Assembly (NCBI GenBank): GCA_905182565.1
Contig: CAJJCB010000027.1
Span: 303,956-367,955, forward strand
Reading direction: 5' to 3'
Length of the DNA: 64,000 nucleotides
From: Acidimicrobiaceae bacterium
GTDB lineage: Bacteria; Actinomycetota; Acidimicrobiia; Acidimicrobiales; Poriferisodalaceae
Part shown: positions 10,754-20,473 of the stretch, in pieces
Layout of the letters: every line of letters begins with the position of its first letter
How positions within the stretch are numbered: the first letter of the stretch is position 1
The notes under the pieces: model-generated
What the model saw: only the letters and a program-made list of their open reading frames with translations
What the model was told of the DNA's origin: nothing
The model's database searches: none
Position numbers and translations under genes: made by a program

Positions 10754-11938
10754 ATGGCTAAGGAAAAGTTCGAGCGAACGAAACCCCACGTAAATGTTGG
10801 CACAATGGGTCATATCGACCATGGCAAGACAACCCTGACAGCCGCAATCACAAAAGTTTTAGCGGAAGCAAGCGGTGGCGAAGCAGTAGCCTTCCAAGAC
10901 ATCGATAAAGCGCCTGAAGAACGTGAGCGCGGTATCACAATCTCGATTTCACATGTTGAATATGAAACTGCAAATCGTCACTACGCACACGTTGACATGC
11001 CTGGTCACGCTGACTACATCAAAAACATGATCACCGGCGCTGCTCAGGTTGATGGCGCAATCTTAGTTGTTTCAGCGGCAGACGGCCCAATGCCACAAAC
11101 CCGTGAACACGTGTTGCTAGCCCGCCAGGTTGGCGTTCCATACATCGTTGTAGCACTTAACAAGTGCGACATGGTTGATGATGAAGAGCTACTAGAACTT
11201 GTAGAGCTTGAAGTCCGTGAACTTCTCAGCGAATATGAATACCCGGGTGACGACCTTCCTGTAGTGCGTTGTTCAGCGCTTGGAGCTCTTAACGGTGATG
11301 ATGGTGCTGCCGAGATGATCCAGGAGCTAATGGAGGCGTGTGATACTGCCGTTCCAGAGCCTGTTCGTGAAACTGATAAACCATTCTTGATGCCTGTCGA
11401 AGACGTGTTCTCAATTACCGGTCGTGGAACTGTTGTAACCGGTAAAATTGAGCAAGGTAGAATTAACACAGGTGATGAAATTGAGATTGTGGGTATTCGC
11501 GATACGCAAATAACTACCTGTACTGGTGTGGAGATGTTCCGCAAAATCTTGGACGAAGGTCAAGCCGGCGATAACGTTGGACTGCTTCTTCGTGGAACTA
11601 AAAAAGAAGATGTTGAGCGTGGTCAAGTATGTTGCGCTAAGGGTTCCATTACTCCTCACACAAAGTTTGAAGCACAGGTATATGTGCTGAATAAAGATGA
11701 GGGAGGACGGCACAAGCCATTCTTCTCGAACTACCGCCCTCAATTCTTTTTCCGTACCACTGACATAACGGGTACCGTAGAACTCCCAGCAGGTACTGAA
11801 ATGTGCATGCCTGGTGACAATACAGATATGACTGTGAACCTGATCAACCCAATTGCTATGGAAGAGGGTCTACGATTCGCTATTCGTGAAGGCGGTCGAA
11901 CTGTCGGCGCCGGTCGAGTAACAAAGATCATCGAATAA
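10754..11938 (+). CDS. tuf: Elongation factor Tu
   Basis: GTPase delivering aminoacyl-tRNA to the ribosome, 394 residues. G1 is GHIDHGKT (19-26; most homologues have GHVDHGKT). G3 is DMPGH (81-85), with Met where most EF-Tus have Cys. The catalytic His85 and the NKCD G4 box are intact. Domains II and III are complete, ending [16 protein letters not shown] lies six bases upstream of the ATG. Two bases separate its stop from rpsJ, tying the str and S10 operons together. Confidence 0.98.
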   Translation: MAKEKFERTKPHVNVGTMGHIDHGKTTLTAAITKVLAEASGGEAVAFQDIDKAPEERERGITISISHVEYETANRHYAHVDMPGHADYIKNMITGAAQVDGAILVVSAADGPMPQTREHVLLARQVGVPYIVVALNKCDMVDDEELLELVELEVRELLSEYEYPGDDLPVVRCSALGALNGDDGAAEMIQELMEACDTAVPEPVRETDKPFLMPVEDVFSITGRGTVVTGKIEQGRINTGDEIEIVGIRDTQITTCTGVEMFRKILDEGQAGDNVGLLLRGTKKEDVERGQVCCAKGSITPHTKFEAQVYVLNKDEGGRHKPFFSNYRPQFFFRTTDITGTVELPAGTEMCMPGDNTDMTVNLINPIAMEEGLRFAIREGGRTVGAGRVTKIIE

Positions 11939-11940
11939 TT

Positions 11941-12261
11941 ATGGCTAATTCTCAGAAAATACGTATCCGGTTAAAAGCTTACGACCACGAAATAGTGGAT
12001 CAAAGCACTCAAAAAATTGTTGAGACTGTTCTGCGGACTCAGGCAATTCTTAAAGGACCGGTCCCTCTTCCAACAGAGAAGCATCGATATACAGTTGTTC
12101 GATCTCCTCATAAAGATAAGGATTCTAGGGAACACTTCGAAATGCGTATTCATAAGCGACTAATCGATATTCTCGAGCCGTCGCCTAAAACTGTTGACTC
12201 CCTTCAGCGGCTTGAGCTGCCTGCCGGAGTTGATATCGAAATCAAGATACAACAGGGTTAA
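11941..12261 (+). CDS. rpsJ: 30S ribosomal protein uS10
   Basis: uS10 of the 30S head, also the NusE partner of NusB in antitermination in well-studied bacteria. It has 106 residues with the family signature [17 protein letters not shown] and ends DIEIKIQQG. It starts two bases after tuf, while almost 300 non-coding bases follow before rplC. It therefore belongs transcriptionally with tuf here and is not the direct leader gene of the rplC cluster. Confidence 0.98.
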   Translation: MANSQKIRIRLKAYDHEIVDQSTQKIVETVLRTQAILKGPVPLPTEKHRYTVVRSPHKDKDSREHFEMRIHKRLIDILEPSPKTVDSLQRLELPAGVDIEIKIQQG

Positions 12262-12288
12262 AAATAAGTCGCTTTGACGAACAGCAGT

Positions 12289-12302
12289 GGGGCTTGCCCC
12301 GC
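12289..12302 (+). promoter_or_regulatory. Compact G/C hairpin after rpsJ
   Basis: GGGG and CCCC with flanking pairs close a CTTG tetraloop about 27 bases after the rpsJ stop. The following sequence is only mildly U-rich (GTAAGTTATTTACG), so it may be a weak terminator, a processing site or part of the rplC leader. Confidence 0.3.
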
Positions 12303-12347
12303 ATCTGTAAGTTATTTACGTTACTGCAACTTATTTACGCTCTCGAG

Positions 12348-12377
12348 TTGGCACTTTGCTGTAAACCTCTGTATCGT
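12348..12377 (+). promoter_or_regulatory. Candidate promoter for the rplC-led operon
   Basis: TTGGCA (12348-12353) and TATCGT (12372-12377) are separated by 18 bases. The -10 hexamer is identical to the one proposed for groES. It lies just downstream of two TTATTTACG direct repeats (12312-12320, 12331-12339). This is position and consensus only. Confidence 0.35.
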
Positions 12378-12474
12378 AGTCTCTCTGTGCACTGGACTAG
12401 TTCGGCAGCACAAACTGATGTCTGTTAAGGCCGGCTCTCTCGGGAACCGGAACCAATCAGCACAACTTAAATTT

Positions 12475-12501
12475 CGCTCCGCCGGGTTACCGTGCGGAGC
12501 G
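12475..12501 (+). promoter_or_regulatory. Stem-loop in the rplC leader
   Basis: CGCTCCGC (12475-12482) pairs perfectly with GCGGAGCG (12494-12501) around an 11-base loop, 54 bases before the rplC start, with no U-tract. It is a candidate for ribosomal-protein feedback control of the large cluster that follows. Confidence 0.4.
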
Positions 12502-12555
12502 TTCGTATGAGCAGCGGCCGCCGGTCGTTGTAATTGAAAGAGGAAGACGCCCGTC

Positions 12556-13197
12556 ATGGCGAATAAGGCGATCGTCGCCACCAAAGTCGGAATGACCCAG
12601 CTATGGGATCAGGACAACAATATTGTCCCTGTCACAATGCTTCAGGTTAAGCCGTGTCGCGTGGTACAGATAAAAACTAATGAACGAGATGGCTACACAG
12701 CCGTACAAGTGACTTTTGGGCAAAAAGACCCACGTAAGCTCAGTAAGCCTGAAGCTGGTCACTTTACGAATGCTGGGGTAGATGCCGGCGAACGACTGGT
12801 AGAGCTGCGTCTTGACGATGTCAGCACTATTGAGATCGGCCAGGAACTTTCAGCTGATGTCCTCGAAGCAGGCGAAAAAGTCGACGTAACCGCGGTATCA
12901 CGTGGTAAAGGCTTTGCTGGAGTTATGAAAAGACATAACTTCGCAGGTCAGCGTGCAAGCCATGGTGCTCACAAAGTACATAGAGCTCCCGGAGCAATCG
13001 GTGCATGCGCTACACCAGGCAGAGTATTTCGCGGAACTAAAATGGCGGGCCGAATGGGAGCTGAAAAAGTGACCACTTTGAACCTGACCGTTGTCGAAGC
13101 AGATCCTGATCGCGAGCTTTTACTCGTGCGTGGTTCCGTACCAGGCCCCAAGGGTGGCGTTGTAGTAATCCGCGGTGCGATTAAAGGTGGATCATGA
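12556..13197 (+). CDS. rplC: 50S ribosomal protein uL3
   Basis: uL3, an early 50S assembly protein near the peptidyl-transferase centre, 213 residues. It begins MANKAIVATKVGMTQLWD and has the conserved loop GFAGVMKRHNFAGQRASHG and the GRMGAEKVTTLNLTVV block. A purine-rich GAAAGAGGAAG precedes the ATG. It is the first gene of the tightly packed cluster and overlaps rplD by ATGA. Confidence 0.98.
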   Translation: MANKAIVATKVGMTQLWDQDNNIVPVTMLQVKPCRVVQIKTNERDGYTAVQVTFGQKDPRKLSKPEAGHFTNAGVDAGERLVELRLDDVSTIEIGQELSADVLEAGEKVDVTAVSRGKGFAGVMKRHNFAGQRASHGAHKVHRAPGAIGACATPGRVFRGTKMAGRMGAEKVTTLNLTVVEADPDRELLLVRGSVPGPKGGVVVIRGAIKGGS

Positions 13198-13808
13198 CAA
13201 CAATAGATCTTCGAACTCAAGATGGTGGAGTTGCCGGCTCAGTTGAGCTCAACGATGCGATATTCGGGCTTGAGCCCAATATCCACGTCCTTCACCAAGT
13301 AGTAACAGCTCAATTAGCGGCTCGGCGTAGCGGTAGTGCTAGTACCAAGACTAGAGCCGAAGTACGCGGTGGTGGAGCTAAACCATACGCACAAAAAGGT
13401 ACTGGTAGAGCTCGAGCAGGTTCCACAAGATCACCACAGTTCCGTGGTGGAGGCGTGGTCCATGGGCCTCGGCCCCGCAGCTATGCTCAAAAAGTTAACA
13501 AAAAAATGATTCAATTAGCTTTGAACTCTGCACTGAGCGACAGAGCACAAAGCGAACGACTAGTCGTAGTAGATGCATGGAAATTTGAAACACCGAAAAC
13601 TAAAGATGCGCTGCAAGCCATAGAAGCACTTAAGCTTGTTGGTAAATTATTAATAGTTGTCGATGAGCAAGACCAGTTAGCAGCTCGCAGTTTTAGGAAT
13701 ATTCCTAACGTGCAACTTGTTCAGCGTAATGAACTTAATGCGTATGACATTCTTTGCTGTGATTGGCTCGTCTTTACTCAAGCGACGCTCCCAGGAAGTG
13801 AAGCATGA
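13194..13808 (+). CDS. rplD: 50S ribosomal protein uL4
   Basis: uL4 lines the exit tunnel, and in E. coli it also represses the S10 operon. It has 204 residues with the tunnel-loop block KPYAQKGTGRARAGSTRSPQ and RGGGVVHGPRPRSYAQKVNK. It overlaps rplC upstream and rplW downstream by four bases each, indicating translational coupling. Confidence 0.97.
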   Translation: MTTIDLRTQDGGVAGSVELNDAIFGLEPNIHVLHQVVTAQLAARRSGSASTKTRAEVRGGGAKPYAQKGTGRARAGSTRSPQFRGGGVVHGPRPRSYAQKVNKKMIQLALNSALSDRAQSERLVVVDAWKFETPKTKDALQAIEALKLVGKLLIVVDEQDQLAARSFRNIPNVQLVQRNELNAYDILCCDWLVFTQATLPGSEA

Positions 13809-14095
13809 AAGATTTAAGAGACGTGCTCATAGCACCAGTGGTCTCTGAAAAAAGTTATGAACAGTTTGAAAAAGGCGTTTATATCTTTAAAGTCCACAAC
13901 TCGGCTTCAAAGCCTGAAATCCGTCAGGCTGTTGAATTTATCTTTGATGTGAAAGTCACAAATGTGAACACATTGAACCGTAAGGGCAAGGTTCGTCGCA
14001 ACCGACGAAATAACACGCTTGGAAAACGGCCAGATAGTAAACGAGCCATCGTCACCCTCGCCGAGGGTGACTCGATACAGATTTTTGAGTCATAG
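13805..14095 (+). CDS. rplW: 50S ribosomal protein uL23
   Basis: uL23 sits at the tunnel exit, where trigger factor and SRP dock. It has 96 residues, with family motifs [13 protein letters not shown] and [20 protein letters not shown]. It overlaps rplD by ATGA and ends two bases before rplB. Confidence 0.97.
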   Translation: MKDLRDVLIAPVVSEKSYEQFEKGVYIFKVHNSASKPEIRQAVEFIFDVKVTNVNTLNRKGKVRRNRRNNTLGKRPDSKRAIVTLAEGDSIQIFES

Positions 14096-14097
14096 AT

Positions 14098-14934
14098 ATG
14101 GGTATACGCGTACGTAAACCGACGAGTCCTGGTCGGCGCTTTCAGACTGTTTCTGATTTTGCTGAAATCACAAAAGATAAACCAGAGAAGTCGCTGATAG
14201 TAAAAAAGAACTCAACTGGCGGTAGAAATGCCCACGGCCGTAAGACTGCTCGACACCGTGGTGGTGGTCATAAGCAGGCGTATAGAATTATTGATTTTAA
14301 ACGCACCAAAGATGGGGTACCTGCCACTGTTGCAGCAATCGAATATGACCCCAACCGAAATTGCCGAATAGCGTTACTTCACTATCATGATGGCGAAAAA
14401 AGTTATATTCTCGCTCCCGCCGGATTAGAAGTTGGAAATAAACTAGAAAACGGGCAACGTGCCGAAATTCAAATCGGCAACTGCCTACCTCTAAGATACA
14501 TTCCTGTTGGTACCACCATTCACAATATTGAGCTTAAAGCTGGTGCTGGTGGACAAATGGCTCGCTCAGCTGGCACGAGCGTGCAACTAATCGCTAAAGA
14601 AGGACCTTTCGCTAGTGTGCGTTTGCCTAGCTCTGAGATGAGACGGGTACCGATCGACTGCAGAGGAACTATTGGCTCGGTTGGTAACGCCGAAGCTGGT
14701 CTAATTAGAATTGGAAAAGCCGGACGTAACCGTTGGAAAGGCGTCCGACCGCAAACCCGTGGTGTCGCCATGAACCCCGTTGACCACCCACATGGTGGCG
14801 GCGAAGGTAAAACATCAGGTGGCCGACACCCAGTATCACCTTGGGGCAAGCCCGAGGGTCGTACCCGCAAAAAGAATAATCGGTCTAACGACATGATTAT
14901 TCGCCGACGTCGCACACGCGGCTCCCGGAGGTGA
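14098..14934 (+). CDS. rplB: 50S ribosomal protein uL2
   Basis: uL2, needed for subunit association and peptidyl transfer. It is 278 residues long, the standard length. It shows [20 protein letters not shown] near the N-terminus and the invariant [13 protein letters not shown] with its key histidine near the C-terminus. Confidence 0.98.
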   Translation: MGIRVRKPTSPGRRFQTVSDFAEITKDKPEKSLIVKKNSTGGRNAHGRKTARHRGGGHKQAYRIIDFKRTKDGVPATVAAIEYDPNRNCRIALLHYHDGEKSYILAPAGLEVGNKLENGQRAEIQIGNCLPLRYIPVGTTIHNIELKAGAGGQMARSAGTSVQLIAKEGPFASVRLPSSEMRRVPIDCRGTIGSVGNAEAGLIRIGKAGRNRWKGVRPQTRGVAMNPVDHPHGGGEGKTSGGRHPVSPWGKPEGRTRKKNNRSNDMIIRRRRTRGSRR

Positions 14935-14938
14935 ACTG

Positions 14939-15217
14939 ATGCCACGCAGTTTAAAAAAGGGCGCATTTGTCGACGACCATCTTCTCAAAAAAGTAGATGC
15001 GTTAAATGATCTTGGCGAGAAAAAGGTCATTAAGACATGGAGTCGTCGATCCACAATTATTCCAGGAATGATCGGCCATACCATTGCCGTTCATGATGGA
15101 CGCAAGCATGTACCGGTCTATATAACCGAATCAATGGTCGGACATAAACTTGGCGAGTTCTCGCCTTCCCGGACCTTCAAATTCCACGCAGGACAAGAAC
15201 GAGGTGGACGACGATGA
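14939..15217 (+). CDS. rpsS: 30S ribosomal protein uS19
   Basis: uS19 of the 30S head, contacting 23S rRNA through bridge B1a. It has 92 residues beginning [19 protein letters not shown], with the invariant [20 protein letters not shown] block. It is preceded by GGAGGTGA and overlaps rplV by ATGA. Confidence 0.98.
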   Translation: MPRSLKKGAFVDDHLLKKVDALNDLGEKKVIKTWSRRSTIIPGMIGHTIAVHDGRKHVPVYITESMVGHKLGEFSPSRTFKFHAGQERGGRR

Positions 15218-15861
15218 GTGGAGCGATTGATCTTCAGAGTATTGCTGGAGCTAAAGCCATTCATAAGTACTCTCGAATGTCGGCTTCAAAAGCTCGAGTA
15301 GTGCTTGACCTGATTCGAAACGAAGACCTCGCTCAAGCGAGAGTGGAACTTCAGTTTTGTGATCGTGGTGCCGCTGATGTGATTGGCAAAGTGCTTGAAA
15401 GTGCGGTTGCTAATGCAACACATAACGAGCATTTGAATCCAGAAGAGTTGTATGTCGCCGAGTGCTGGGCTGACGAGGGACCGACCCTAAAACGGTTCCG
15501 ACCGCGAGCACGTGGGCGAGCTAGTCGAATATTTAAACGGACCTGTCATATAACTGTGGTTGTTGCTCAGTTAGATGAGTCTGAGCTTTCTCTTCGACAA
15601 ATTAAAGCTGAAGCATCTGGTGCGTCAGCTACTCAGAACGTTGCGGCAAGTCGAGCAGCTAGGGTCGCCGCAAGTCGCGACGATAGCGATGAAATCATCG
15701 ACGAAGCTAGCGAAGAAGTCGTGATTGAAGATGTCGTTGAATCTGAAATCAAAACCCCAGTCGAGACTGATGACACAACCACAGTAGATGAAGTAAACGA
15801 AGACGCTTCGCTGGACACACCAATTGAAGAAGACTCCGATACCGAAGATGAGGAGGTCTGA
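15214..15861 (+). CDS. rplV: 50S ribosomal protein uL22 with acidic C-terminal tail
   Basis: uL22 lines the exit tunnel. The core (about residues 1-130) is normal, with [17 protein letters not shown] and [17 protein letters not shown]. The protein is 215 residues, nearly twice the usual ~115. Beyond residue 135 it becomes a low-complexity, Asp/Glu-rich tail ending in SDTEDEEV. The tail is in frame and followed directly by rpsC. Such tails occur in some actinobacterial uL22; its role is unknown to me. Confidence 0.95.
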   Translation: MSGAIDLQSIAGAKAIHKYSRMSASKARVVLDLIRNEDLAQARVELQFCDRGAADVIGKVLESAVANATHNEHLNPEELYVAECWADEGPTLKRFRPRARGRASRIFKRTCHITVVVAQLDESELSLRQIKAEASGASATQNVAASRAARVAASRDDSDEIIDEASEEVVIEDVVESEIKTPVETDDTTTVDEVNEDASLDTPIEEDSDTEDEEV

Positions 15862-15864
15862 TCT

Positions 15865-16767
15865 ATGGGTCAGAAGGTAAATCCCTACGGTTTCCGACTC
15901 GGTATTACCACGGACTGGAAGTCCAAATGGTATGCGGACAAGGAATATCAAGACTACGTAATCGAGGATTGGAAAATCCGCGACTTCCTCCAGACTACGC
16001 TCCCCCAGGGCGCGATTAGTCGCATCGAAATCGAGCGGACTAGAGACAAATTAAAAGTCGACATTCATACTGCGCGACCTGGAATTGTTATTGGAAGACG
16101 CGGAGCTGAAGCAGATCGTCTCCGTGCTCGCATTGGTGAAATTTCTGGGAATCCGAAAGTTCAGCTCAATATTCAAGAGATAAAGCAACCTGAGCTTGAT
16201 GCTGCGCTAATCGCTCAAGGAATAGCAGATCAGCTTGCTGGTCGCGTGGCTTTCCGGCGTGCCATGAAAAGGGCTGTCCAAAACGCTCAGAAAGCTGGCG
16301 CCCTCGGAATTCGAGTTCAATGTGCTGGTCGCCTTGGCGGTTCTGAAATGGCGAGAACTGAATGGTATCGAGAAGGCAGAGTCCCACTCCACACTCTCAG
16401 AGCCGATATTGACTACGGATTCCGTGAGGCTAAAACAACTGCCGGTCGTATTGGTGTAAAAGTTTGGATCTATCGCGGCGACATCTTGCCGTACAAAGTT
16501 TCCGCAGATGAGCGCATTGCAAAGGAAGCGGCATTAGCCGTTGCAGATAAAACTGCTGGTCCCGAGCGAACAGTTCCGGTCGTTTCTTCTAGCGGCCGTC
16601 GTGCTGATGCGCCTGCAGGTGCTGCCGGCGATGAGGAACAGGAACTTACTCCGCTGCTCAAAAACGCGGATCCTGAGTTTGAAAAATTGCTCGAGGAAGA
16701 AGAGCAAATCGAGCGAGCAACGCGAACGCCAAGTCAAACTCCCAACTTCAGACCGGGAGATGATTGA
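15865..16767 (+). CDS. rpsC: 30S ribosomal protein uS3 with C-terminal extension
   Basis: uS3 forms part of the mRNA entry channel. The N-terminus [20 protein letters not shown] and the KH-domain [15 protein letters not shown] are canonical, as is the C-terminal domain [11 protein letters not shown]. At 300 residues it exceeds the bacterial norm of 210-230. The last ~75 residues are an acidic, probably disordered tail ([20 protein letters not shown] and beyond). It mirrors the acidic tail of neighbouring uL22. Confidence 0.96.
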   Translation: MGQKVNPYGFRLGITTDWKSKWYADKEYQDYVIEDWKIRDFLQTTLPQGAISRIEIERTRDKLKVDIHTARPGIVIGRRGAEADRLRARIGEISGNPKVQLNIQEIKQPELDAALIAQGIADQLAGRVAFRRAMKRAVQNAQKAGALGIRVQCAGRLGGSEMARTEWYREGRVPLHTLRADIDYGFREAKTTAGRIGVKVWIYRGDILPYKVSADERIAKEAALAVADKTAGPERTVPVVSSSGRRADAPAGAAGDEEQELTPLLKNADPEFEKLLEEEEQIERATRTPSQTPNFRPGDD

Positions 16768-16768
16768 T

Positions 16769-17185
16769 ATGTTAATGCCTCGCAAAGTTAAGTATAGAAA
16801 AACTCACCGTGGGCGAATGAAGGGTCGAGCTAAGGGCGGTACTGCTCTCAGTTTCGGTGACTACGGTATCCAAGCGCTAGAGCCTGGGTGGATAACAGCT
16901 CGGCAAATTGAAGCTGCCCGTATCGCGATGACTAGACACATAAAGCGTGGCGGTAAGGTTTGGATCAACATATTTCCAGACAAGCCCGTTACAGCTAAGC
17001 CTGCCGAAACCCGTATGGGTTCAGGCAAAGGAAGCCCCTCTCATTGGGTAGCCGTCGTCAAGCCGGGTCGAATTATGTTCGAACTTGCTGGCGTGGATAA
17101 TGAGTTAGCAAACGAGGCGCTTGATCGCGCTATTCAAAAGCTGCCCATTAGGGCACGCGTTGTAAGCCGAGAGGAACAAATCTAA
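16769..17185 (+). CDS. rplP: 50S ribosomal protein uL16
   Basis: uL16 organises the A-site tRNA pocket. The start is the ATG at 16769 ([19 protein letters not shown]), one base after the rpsC stop; the longer open frame upstream lies inside rpsC and is not used. It has 138 residues, with [20 protein letters not shown] conserved. Confidence 0.97.
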   Translation: MLMPRKVKYRKTHRGRMKGRAKGGTALSFGDYGIQALEPGWITARQIEAARIAMTRHIKRGGKVWINIFPDKPVTAKPAETRMGSGKGSPSHWVAVVKPGRIMFELAGVDNELANEALDRAIQKLPIRARVVSREEQI

Positions 17186-17412
17186 TGGCTGCAGCAGCCG
17201 CACTACGTGAGCTTGCAGACGACCAGCTGATTAATCAGTTGGGCGAAGCTAAGCGAGAACTATTTAATTTACGCTTCCAGTTCGCAACCGGGCAACTAAC
17301 TAACCCTGCGCGTATCACTCAAGTAAAGAGAGATATTGCTCGGATGAACACAGTGCTTCGAGAGCGAGAAATAGCCGCCGCTGAGGCGCTGGTAACAGAG
17401 GAGTCTTCATGA
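17185..17412 (+). CDS. rpmC: 50S ribosomal protein uL29
   Basis: uL29, a small two-helix protein at the tunnel exit beside uL23. It has 75 residues, with [20 protein letters not shown] and [16 protein letters not shown] matching the family. The N-terminus is Ala-rich. It starts on the last base of the rplP stop (TAATG) and overlaps rpsQ by ATGA. Confidence 0.95.
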   Translation: MAAAAALRELADDQLINQLGEAKRELFNLRFQFATGQLTNPARITQVKRDIARMNTVLREREIAAAEALVTEESS

Positions 17413-17681
17413 CCGAGCAAGTTACCGAAGAGCGGGCTAACCGCAAGGTACGAGAAGGGCTGGTTGTTTCCGTTTCTATGGAAAAAACCGCCGTGGTGGC
17501 AGTCACCGAGCGTGTTCGTCATCGTCGCTACTTCAAGACAGTTTTACAGACTAAGAAGCTGTATGTCCATGATGAAGAAAATGAGTCCCGCGTAGGAGAT
17601 CGCGTACGAGTAATGGAAACTCGTCCGCTCTCCAAGAAAAAGCGTTGGCGTCTCATCGATATCCTCGAACGAGCACGTTGA
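17409..17681 (+). CDS. rpsQ: 30S ribosomal protein uS17
   Basis: uS17, an OB-fold primary 16S-binding protein, 90 residues. It has the family motif [18 protein letters not shown] and [20 protein letters not shown]. It overlaps rpmC by four bases; 18 bases follow before rplN. Confidence 0.97.
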   Translation: MTEQVTEERANRKVREGLVVSVSMEKTAVVAVTERVRHRRYFKTVLQTKKLYVHDEENESRVGDRVRVMETRPLSKKKRWRLIDILERAR

Positions 17682-17699
17682 GTCTGGGGCTTAATTAAA

Positions 17700-18068
17700 A
17701 TGATTCAGCAAGAAAGTCGACTTAAAGTCGCAGATAATTCAGGCGCTAAAGAAGTGCTGTGTATACGGGTTCTTGGAGGAACTGGTATACGTTACGCTTC
17801 GATTGGCGATGTGTTTATTGCGACAGTAAAAGATGCAATTCCAGGCGCAGCCGTGAAAAAAGGCGAAGTAGTTCGCTGTGTGGTCGTGCGTACCAAAAAA
17901 GAGCGTCGCCGCCCAGACGGCAGTTACATACGCTTCGATGAGAACGCTGCCGTGTTAGTTGACGTCAACCGAAGCCCTCGCGGTACTCGTATCTTTGGCC
18001 CCGTCGGGCGTGAGCTCAGGGAAGCGAAGTTCATGAGAATTGTTTCTCTTGCACCGGAGGTTCTGTGA
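17700..18068 (+). CDS. rplN: 50S ribosomal protein uL14
   Basis: uL14 forms intersubunit bridges B5 and B8, 122 residues, exactly the usual length. It begins [20 protein letters not shown] and contains [19 protein letters not shown] and the C-terminal [20 protein letters not shown]. Confidence 0.98.
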   Translation: MIQQESRLKVADNSGAKEVLCIRVLGGTGIRYASIGDVFIATVKDAIPGAAVKKGEVVRCVVVRTKKERRRPDGSYIRFDENAAVLVDVNRSPRGTRIFGPVGRELREAKFMRIVSLAPEVL

Positions 18069-18376
18069 TGAAAATTAAAAAAGGTGATCGTGTGGTAGTT
18101 CTGTCCGGTAAGGACAAAGGTACCGAAGGTTCTGTTATGTCTGTGAACCCAAAATCCCGTCGCATTACCGTTGACGGTGTGCATATGGCAAAAAAGCATC
18201 AAAAGCCTACCCAGGCCAATGAGCAAGGCGGAATCATAGATTTCGCGCAAACCATCAATGCTTCTAACGTTGCGGTTATTTGTCCCAAAACTGGTGACGC
18301 CGGCCGTGTTGGTTATCGTATGGAAGGGACAAAAAAAGTTCGCTTTCACAAAAAATCTGGTGAGGAGCTATCATGA
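18068..18376 (+). CDS. rplX: 50S ribosomal protein uL24
   Basis: uL24 initiates 50S assembly and carries a KOW motif ([18 protein letters not shown]). It has 102 residues from the ATG at 18068. An in-frame GTG three bases earlier is possible, but the GGAGG at 18057-18061 is better spaced for the ATG, which shares a base with the rplN stop. It overlaps rplE by ATGA. Confidence 0.97.
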   Translation: MKIKKGDRVVVLSGKDKGTEGSVMSVNPKSRRITVDGVHMAKKHQKPTQANEQGGIIDFAQTINASNVAVICPKTGDAGRVGYRMEGTKKVRFHKKSGEELS

Positions 18377-18942
18377 ATGCTGTCTTATCTGAACCCCGTA
18401 TGAAAGTTTTGTATCGTGACACGGTGCGAGCTCAGCTAATTGAGCAACTCGCCCTTGAAAACGTCATGCTCGTTCCTAGATTGATGAAGATCTCTGTGAA
18501 TACTGGAGTCGGTGAAGCGTTAGTGAACCGAGCGTTCCTAGACGGAGCTGTTGAAGACCTCACTAAAATTACCGGCCAAAAGCCAGCAATTACAAGAGCT
18601 AAAAAATCTATAGCGAACTTTAAGCTTCGCGAGGGTAATGCGATTGGCGCCAAAGTCACATTGCGTAACAACCGGATGTGGGAGTTCTACGACCGACTTG
18701 TAAGTCTTGCAATACCTCGAATTCGCGATTTCCGTGGTTTGCCTAGCCGTTCCTTTGATGGCAACGGCAACTACACATTCGGTGTGACTGAGCAGCTCAT
18801 TTTCCCAGAAATGAGTTACGACTCTGTCACTCGTGTAAGAGGTATGGATATCACATTGGTGACGTCCGCAAATAATGATGATCATGGCCGTGCCTTATTA
18901 ACGGCACTCGGATTCCCGTTCCGTTCGGAGGAGCAGAACTAA
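18373..18942 (+). CDS. rplE: 50S ribosomal protein uL5
   Basis: uL5 binds 5S rRNA and contacts P-site tRNA. It is 189 residues, slightly longer than E. coli uL5 (179). It has the block [19 protein letters not shown] and [17 protein letters not shown] sequence near the middle. The stop shares a base with the rpsN start. Confidence 0.97.
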   Translation: MNAVLSEPRMKVLYRDTVRAQLIEQLALENVMLVPRLMKISVNTGVGEALVNRAFLDGAVEDLTKITGQKPAITRAKKSIANFKLREGNAIGAKVTLRNNRMWEFYDRLVSLAIPRIRDFRGLPSRSFDGNGNYTFGVTEQLIFPEMSYDSVTRVRGMDITLVTSANNDDHGRALLTALGFPFRSEEQN

Positions 18943-19127
18943 TGGCTAAAAAAGCACTTGTTAACAAGCAACAACGAACTCCTAAATTTAAAGTACGGGG
19001 CTACACGCGCTGCCGTAAATGTGGGCGTCCTCGTTCTGTATACCGCAAATTCGGATTGTGTCGAATTTGTCTTCGGCAAATGATTCACGCAGGGGAAATC
19101 CCCGGCGTGACCAAGGCGAGTTGGTGA
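18942..19127 (+). CDS. rpsN: 30S ribosomal protein uS14, zinc-binding type
   Basis: Short uS14 of 61 residues with an intact zinc ribbon: C24, C27, C40 and C43 in CRKCGRP...CRICLRQ. This is the cysteine-containing form common in Firmicutes and Actinobacteria, and not the zinc-independent paralogue. It starts on the final A of the rplE stop. Confidence 0.97.
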   Translation: MAKKALVNKQQRTPKFKVRGYTRCRKCGRPRSVYRKFGLCRICLRQMIHAGEIPGVTKASW

Positions 19128-19140
19128 GAGGAACAGCATT

Positions 19141-19545
19141 ATGACAATGACCGATCCAATCGCGGATATGCTCACTCGAATTAGAAATGCACACCAGGTG
19201 CATAAAGTTCGTGTCGACATGCCCTCATCCAAACAAAAAGAGTCGCTTGCGGCGATCTTGAAAGCCGAAGGCTACGTGTCAGACTTTAATGTTGCTGACA
19301 CTGAAGATCGTCCAGGGCAAACCTTATCAATAGACCTTAAATACACAGAAGATCGGACCCGCACTATCTCGGGACTGAAACGAGTCTCGAAACCTGGTCT
19401 CCGTGTGTATACCCAATCAACTAACGTTCCTCGCGTATTAGGTGGACTTGGCATCGCAGTGCTTTCCACAAGCAAGGGCCTAATGACAGACAGAGAAGCT
19501 CGGCGCAACCACATCGGTGGCGAAGTTCTCTGTTACGTATGGTAA
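19141..19545 (+). CDS. rpsH: 30S ribosomal protein uS8
   Basis: uS8, a primary binder of 16S helix 21; in E. coli it also represses the spc operon. It has 134 residues with [18 protein letters not shown] and the C-terminal [28 protein letters not shown] precedes the ATG. Confidence 0.98.
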   Translation: MTMTDPIADMLTRIRNAHQVHKVRVDMPSSKQKESLAAILKAEGYVSDFNVADTEDRPGQTLSIDLKYTEDRTRTISGLKRVSKPGLRVYTQSTNVPRVLGGLGIAVLSTSKGLMTDREARRNHIGGEVLCYVW

Positions 19546-19555
19546 GGGGCTACAT

Positions 19556-20098
19556 ATGTCACGAGTAGGTAAAGCACCAATAACTATCCCTAAAGGCGTA
19601 ACAGTCGAAGTTGCTCCCGGGCTTGTGAAAGTAGTAGGTCCACAAGGAAATCTTGAAACCGTAATAAATGACGGGATAACCGTTGTCGCCGACGATAACG
19701 TCGTCAACGTCACTCGGGCTGATGACACCCGGCAACAACGTGCGTTGCATGGTCTGATGCGATCGCTGGTTAATAATATGGTCGAAGGCGTATCTAATGG
19801 GTATTCCAAAGAACTCAATATTATTGGCGTCGGCTATCGTGTGGCTGCAAAGGGTAAGAGCGAACTTGAACTAGCTTTAGGTTTCAGCCATGCAGTCCAC
19901 GTTTCAGCGCCTGACGGCGTAACTTTTGAATGTCCTGATGCTACAACTATCAAAGTTTCTGGGATTGACAAGCAGCTTGTAGGCCAAGTTGCAGCCAATA
20001 TCCGTGAACTGAAAAAGCCTGAACCTTATAAAGGTAAAGGCATCCGTTACGCTGGTGAACATGTAATTCGTAAAGCCGGTAAGACAGGCAAAGGCTAG
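19556..20098 (+). CDS. rplF: 50S ribosomal protein uL6
   Basis: uL6 near the sarcin-ricin loop. The start is the ATG at 19556 (MSRVGKAPITIPKGVTVEV), with a GGGG upstream; a 13-codon upstream extension of the open frame overlaps rpsH and does not fit the family. It has 180 residues, ending with the conserved PYKGKGIRYAGEHVIRKAGK. Confidence 0.97.
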   Translation: MSRVGKAPITIPKGVTVEVAPGLVKVVGPQGNLETVINDGITVVADDNVVNVTRADDTRQQRALHGLMRSLVNNMVEGVSNGYSKELNIIGVGYRVAAKGKSELELALGFSHAVHVSAPDGVTFECPDATTIKVSGIDKQLVGQVAANIRELKKPEPYKGKGIRYAGEHVIRKAGKTGKG

Positions 20099-20107
20099 GT
20101 ATTTGCA

Positions 20108-20464
20108 ATGACGACTACGAGAAGTGAACAGCGCCAAAGGCGCCAACGCAGAGTCAGGAAAAAGGTCTCAGGGACCGCTGAACGTCCGCGACTAAGCGTA
20201 TTTCGCTCAAACCGACATATTTCCGCTCAAGTAATTGATGATCAAACTGGGCTAACCGTAGCTGCAGCATCAACAATTGAAACTGACCTGCGTGGTGGAT
20301 TGACGGGAAATAAAGACGCTGCAGCAAAAGTTGGGCAGCTGGTGGCCGAGCGGGCAAAATCTGCTGGTATAGAAGCCGTTGTGTTTGATCGCGGTGGTAA
20401 CAAATTCCATGGCCGTGTAGCGGCCTTAGCTGAAGCGGCTCGCGAAGCCGGACTCAAGTTCTAG
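20108..20464 (+). CDS. rplR: 50S ribosomal protein uL18
   Basis: uL18 binds 5S rRNA. It has 118 residues with [20 protein letters not shown] and [20 protein letters not shown], both typical. It lies nine bases after rplF and nine before rpsE. Confidence 0.97.
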   Translation: MTTTRSEQRQRRQRRVRKKVSGTAERPRLSVFRSNRHISAQVIDDQTGLTVAAASTIETDLRGGLTGNKDAAAKVGQLVAERAKSAGIEAVVFDRGGNKFHGRVAALAEAAREAGLKF

Positions 20465-20473
20465 GAGCCCATA

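Noticed and set aside
12274..12510. 78-codon plus-strand frame and an 87-codon minus-strand frame in the rpsJ-rplC spacer
   Set aside because: Both cross the hairpins and candidate promoter, resemble no protein and lack good ribosome binding sites. The region is better read as a leader.
15625..15951. Minus-strand frames opposite the uL22 tail
   Set aside because: They are antisense shadows of a low-complexity acidic coding region.
16541..16768. N-terminally extended uL16
   Set aside because: The extra codons lie inside rpsC in another frame and do not match uL16; the family start [11 protein letters not shown] is at 16769.
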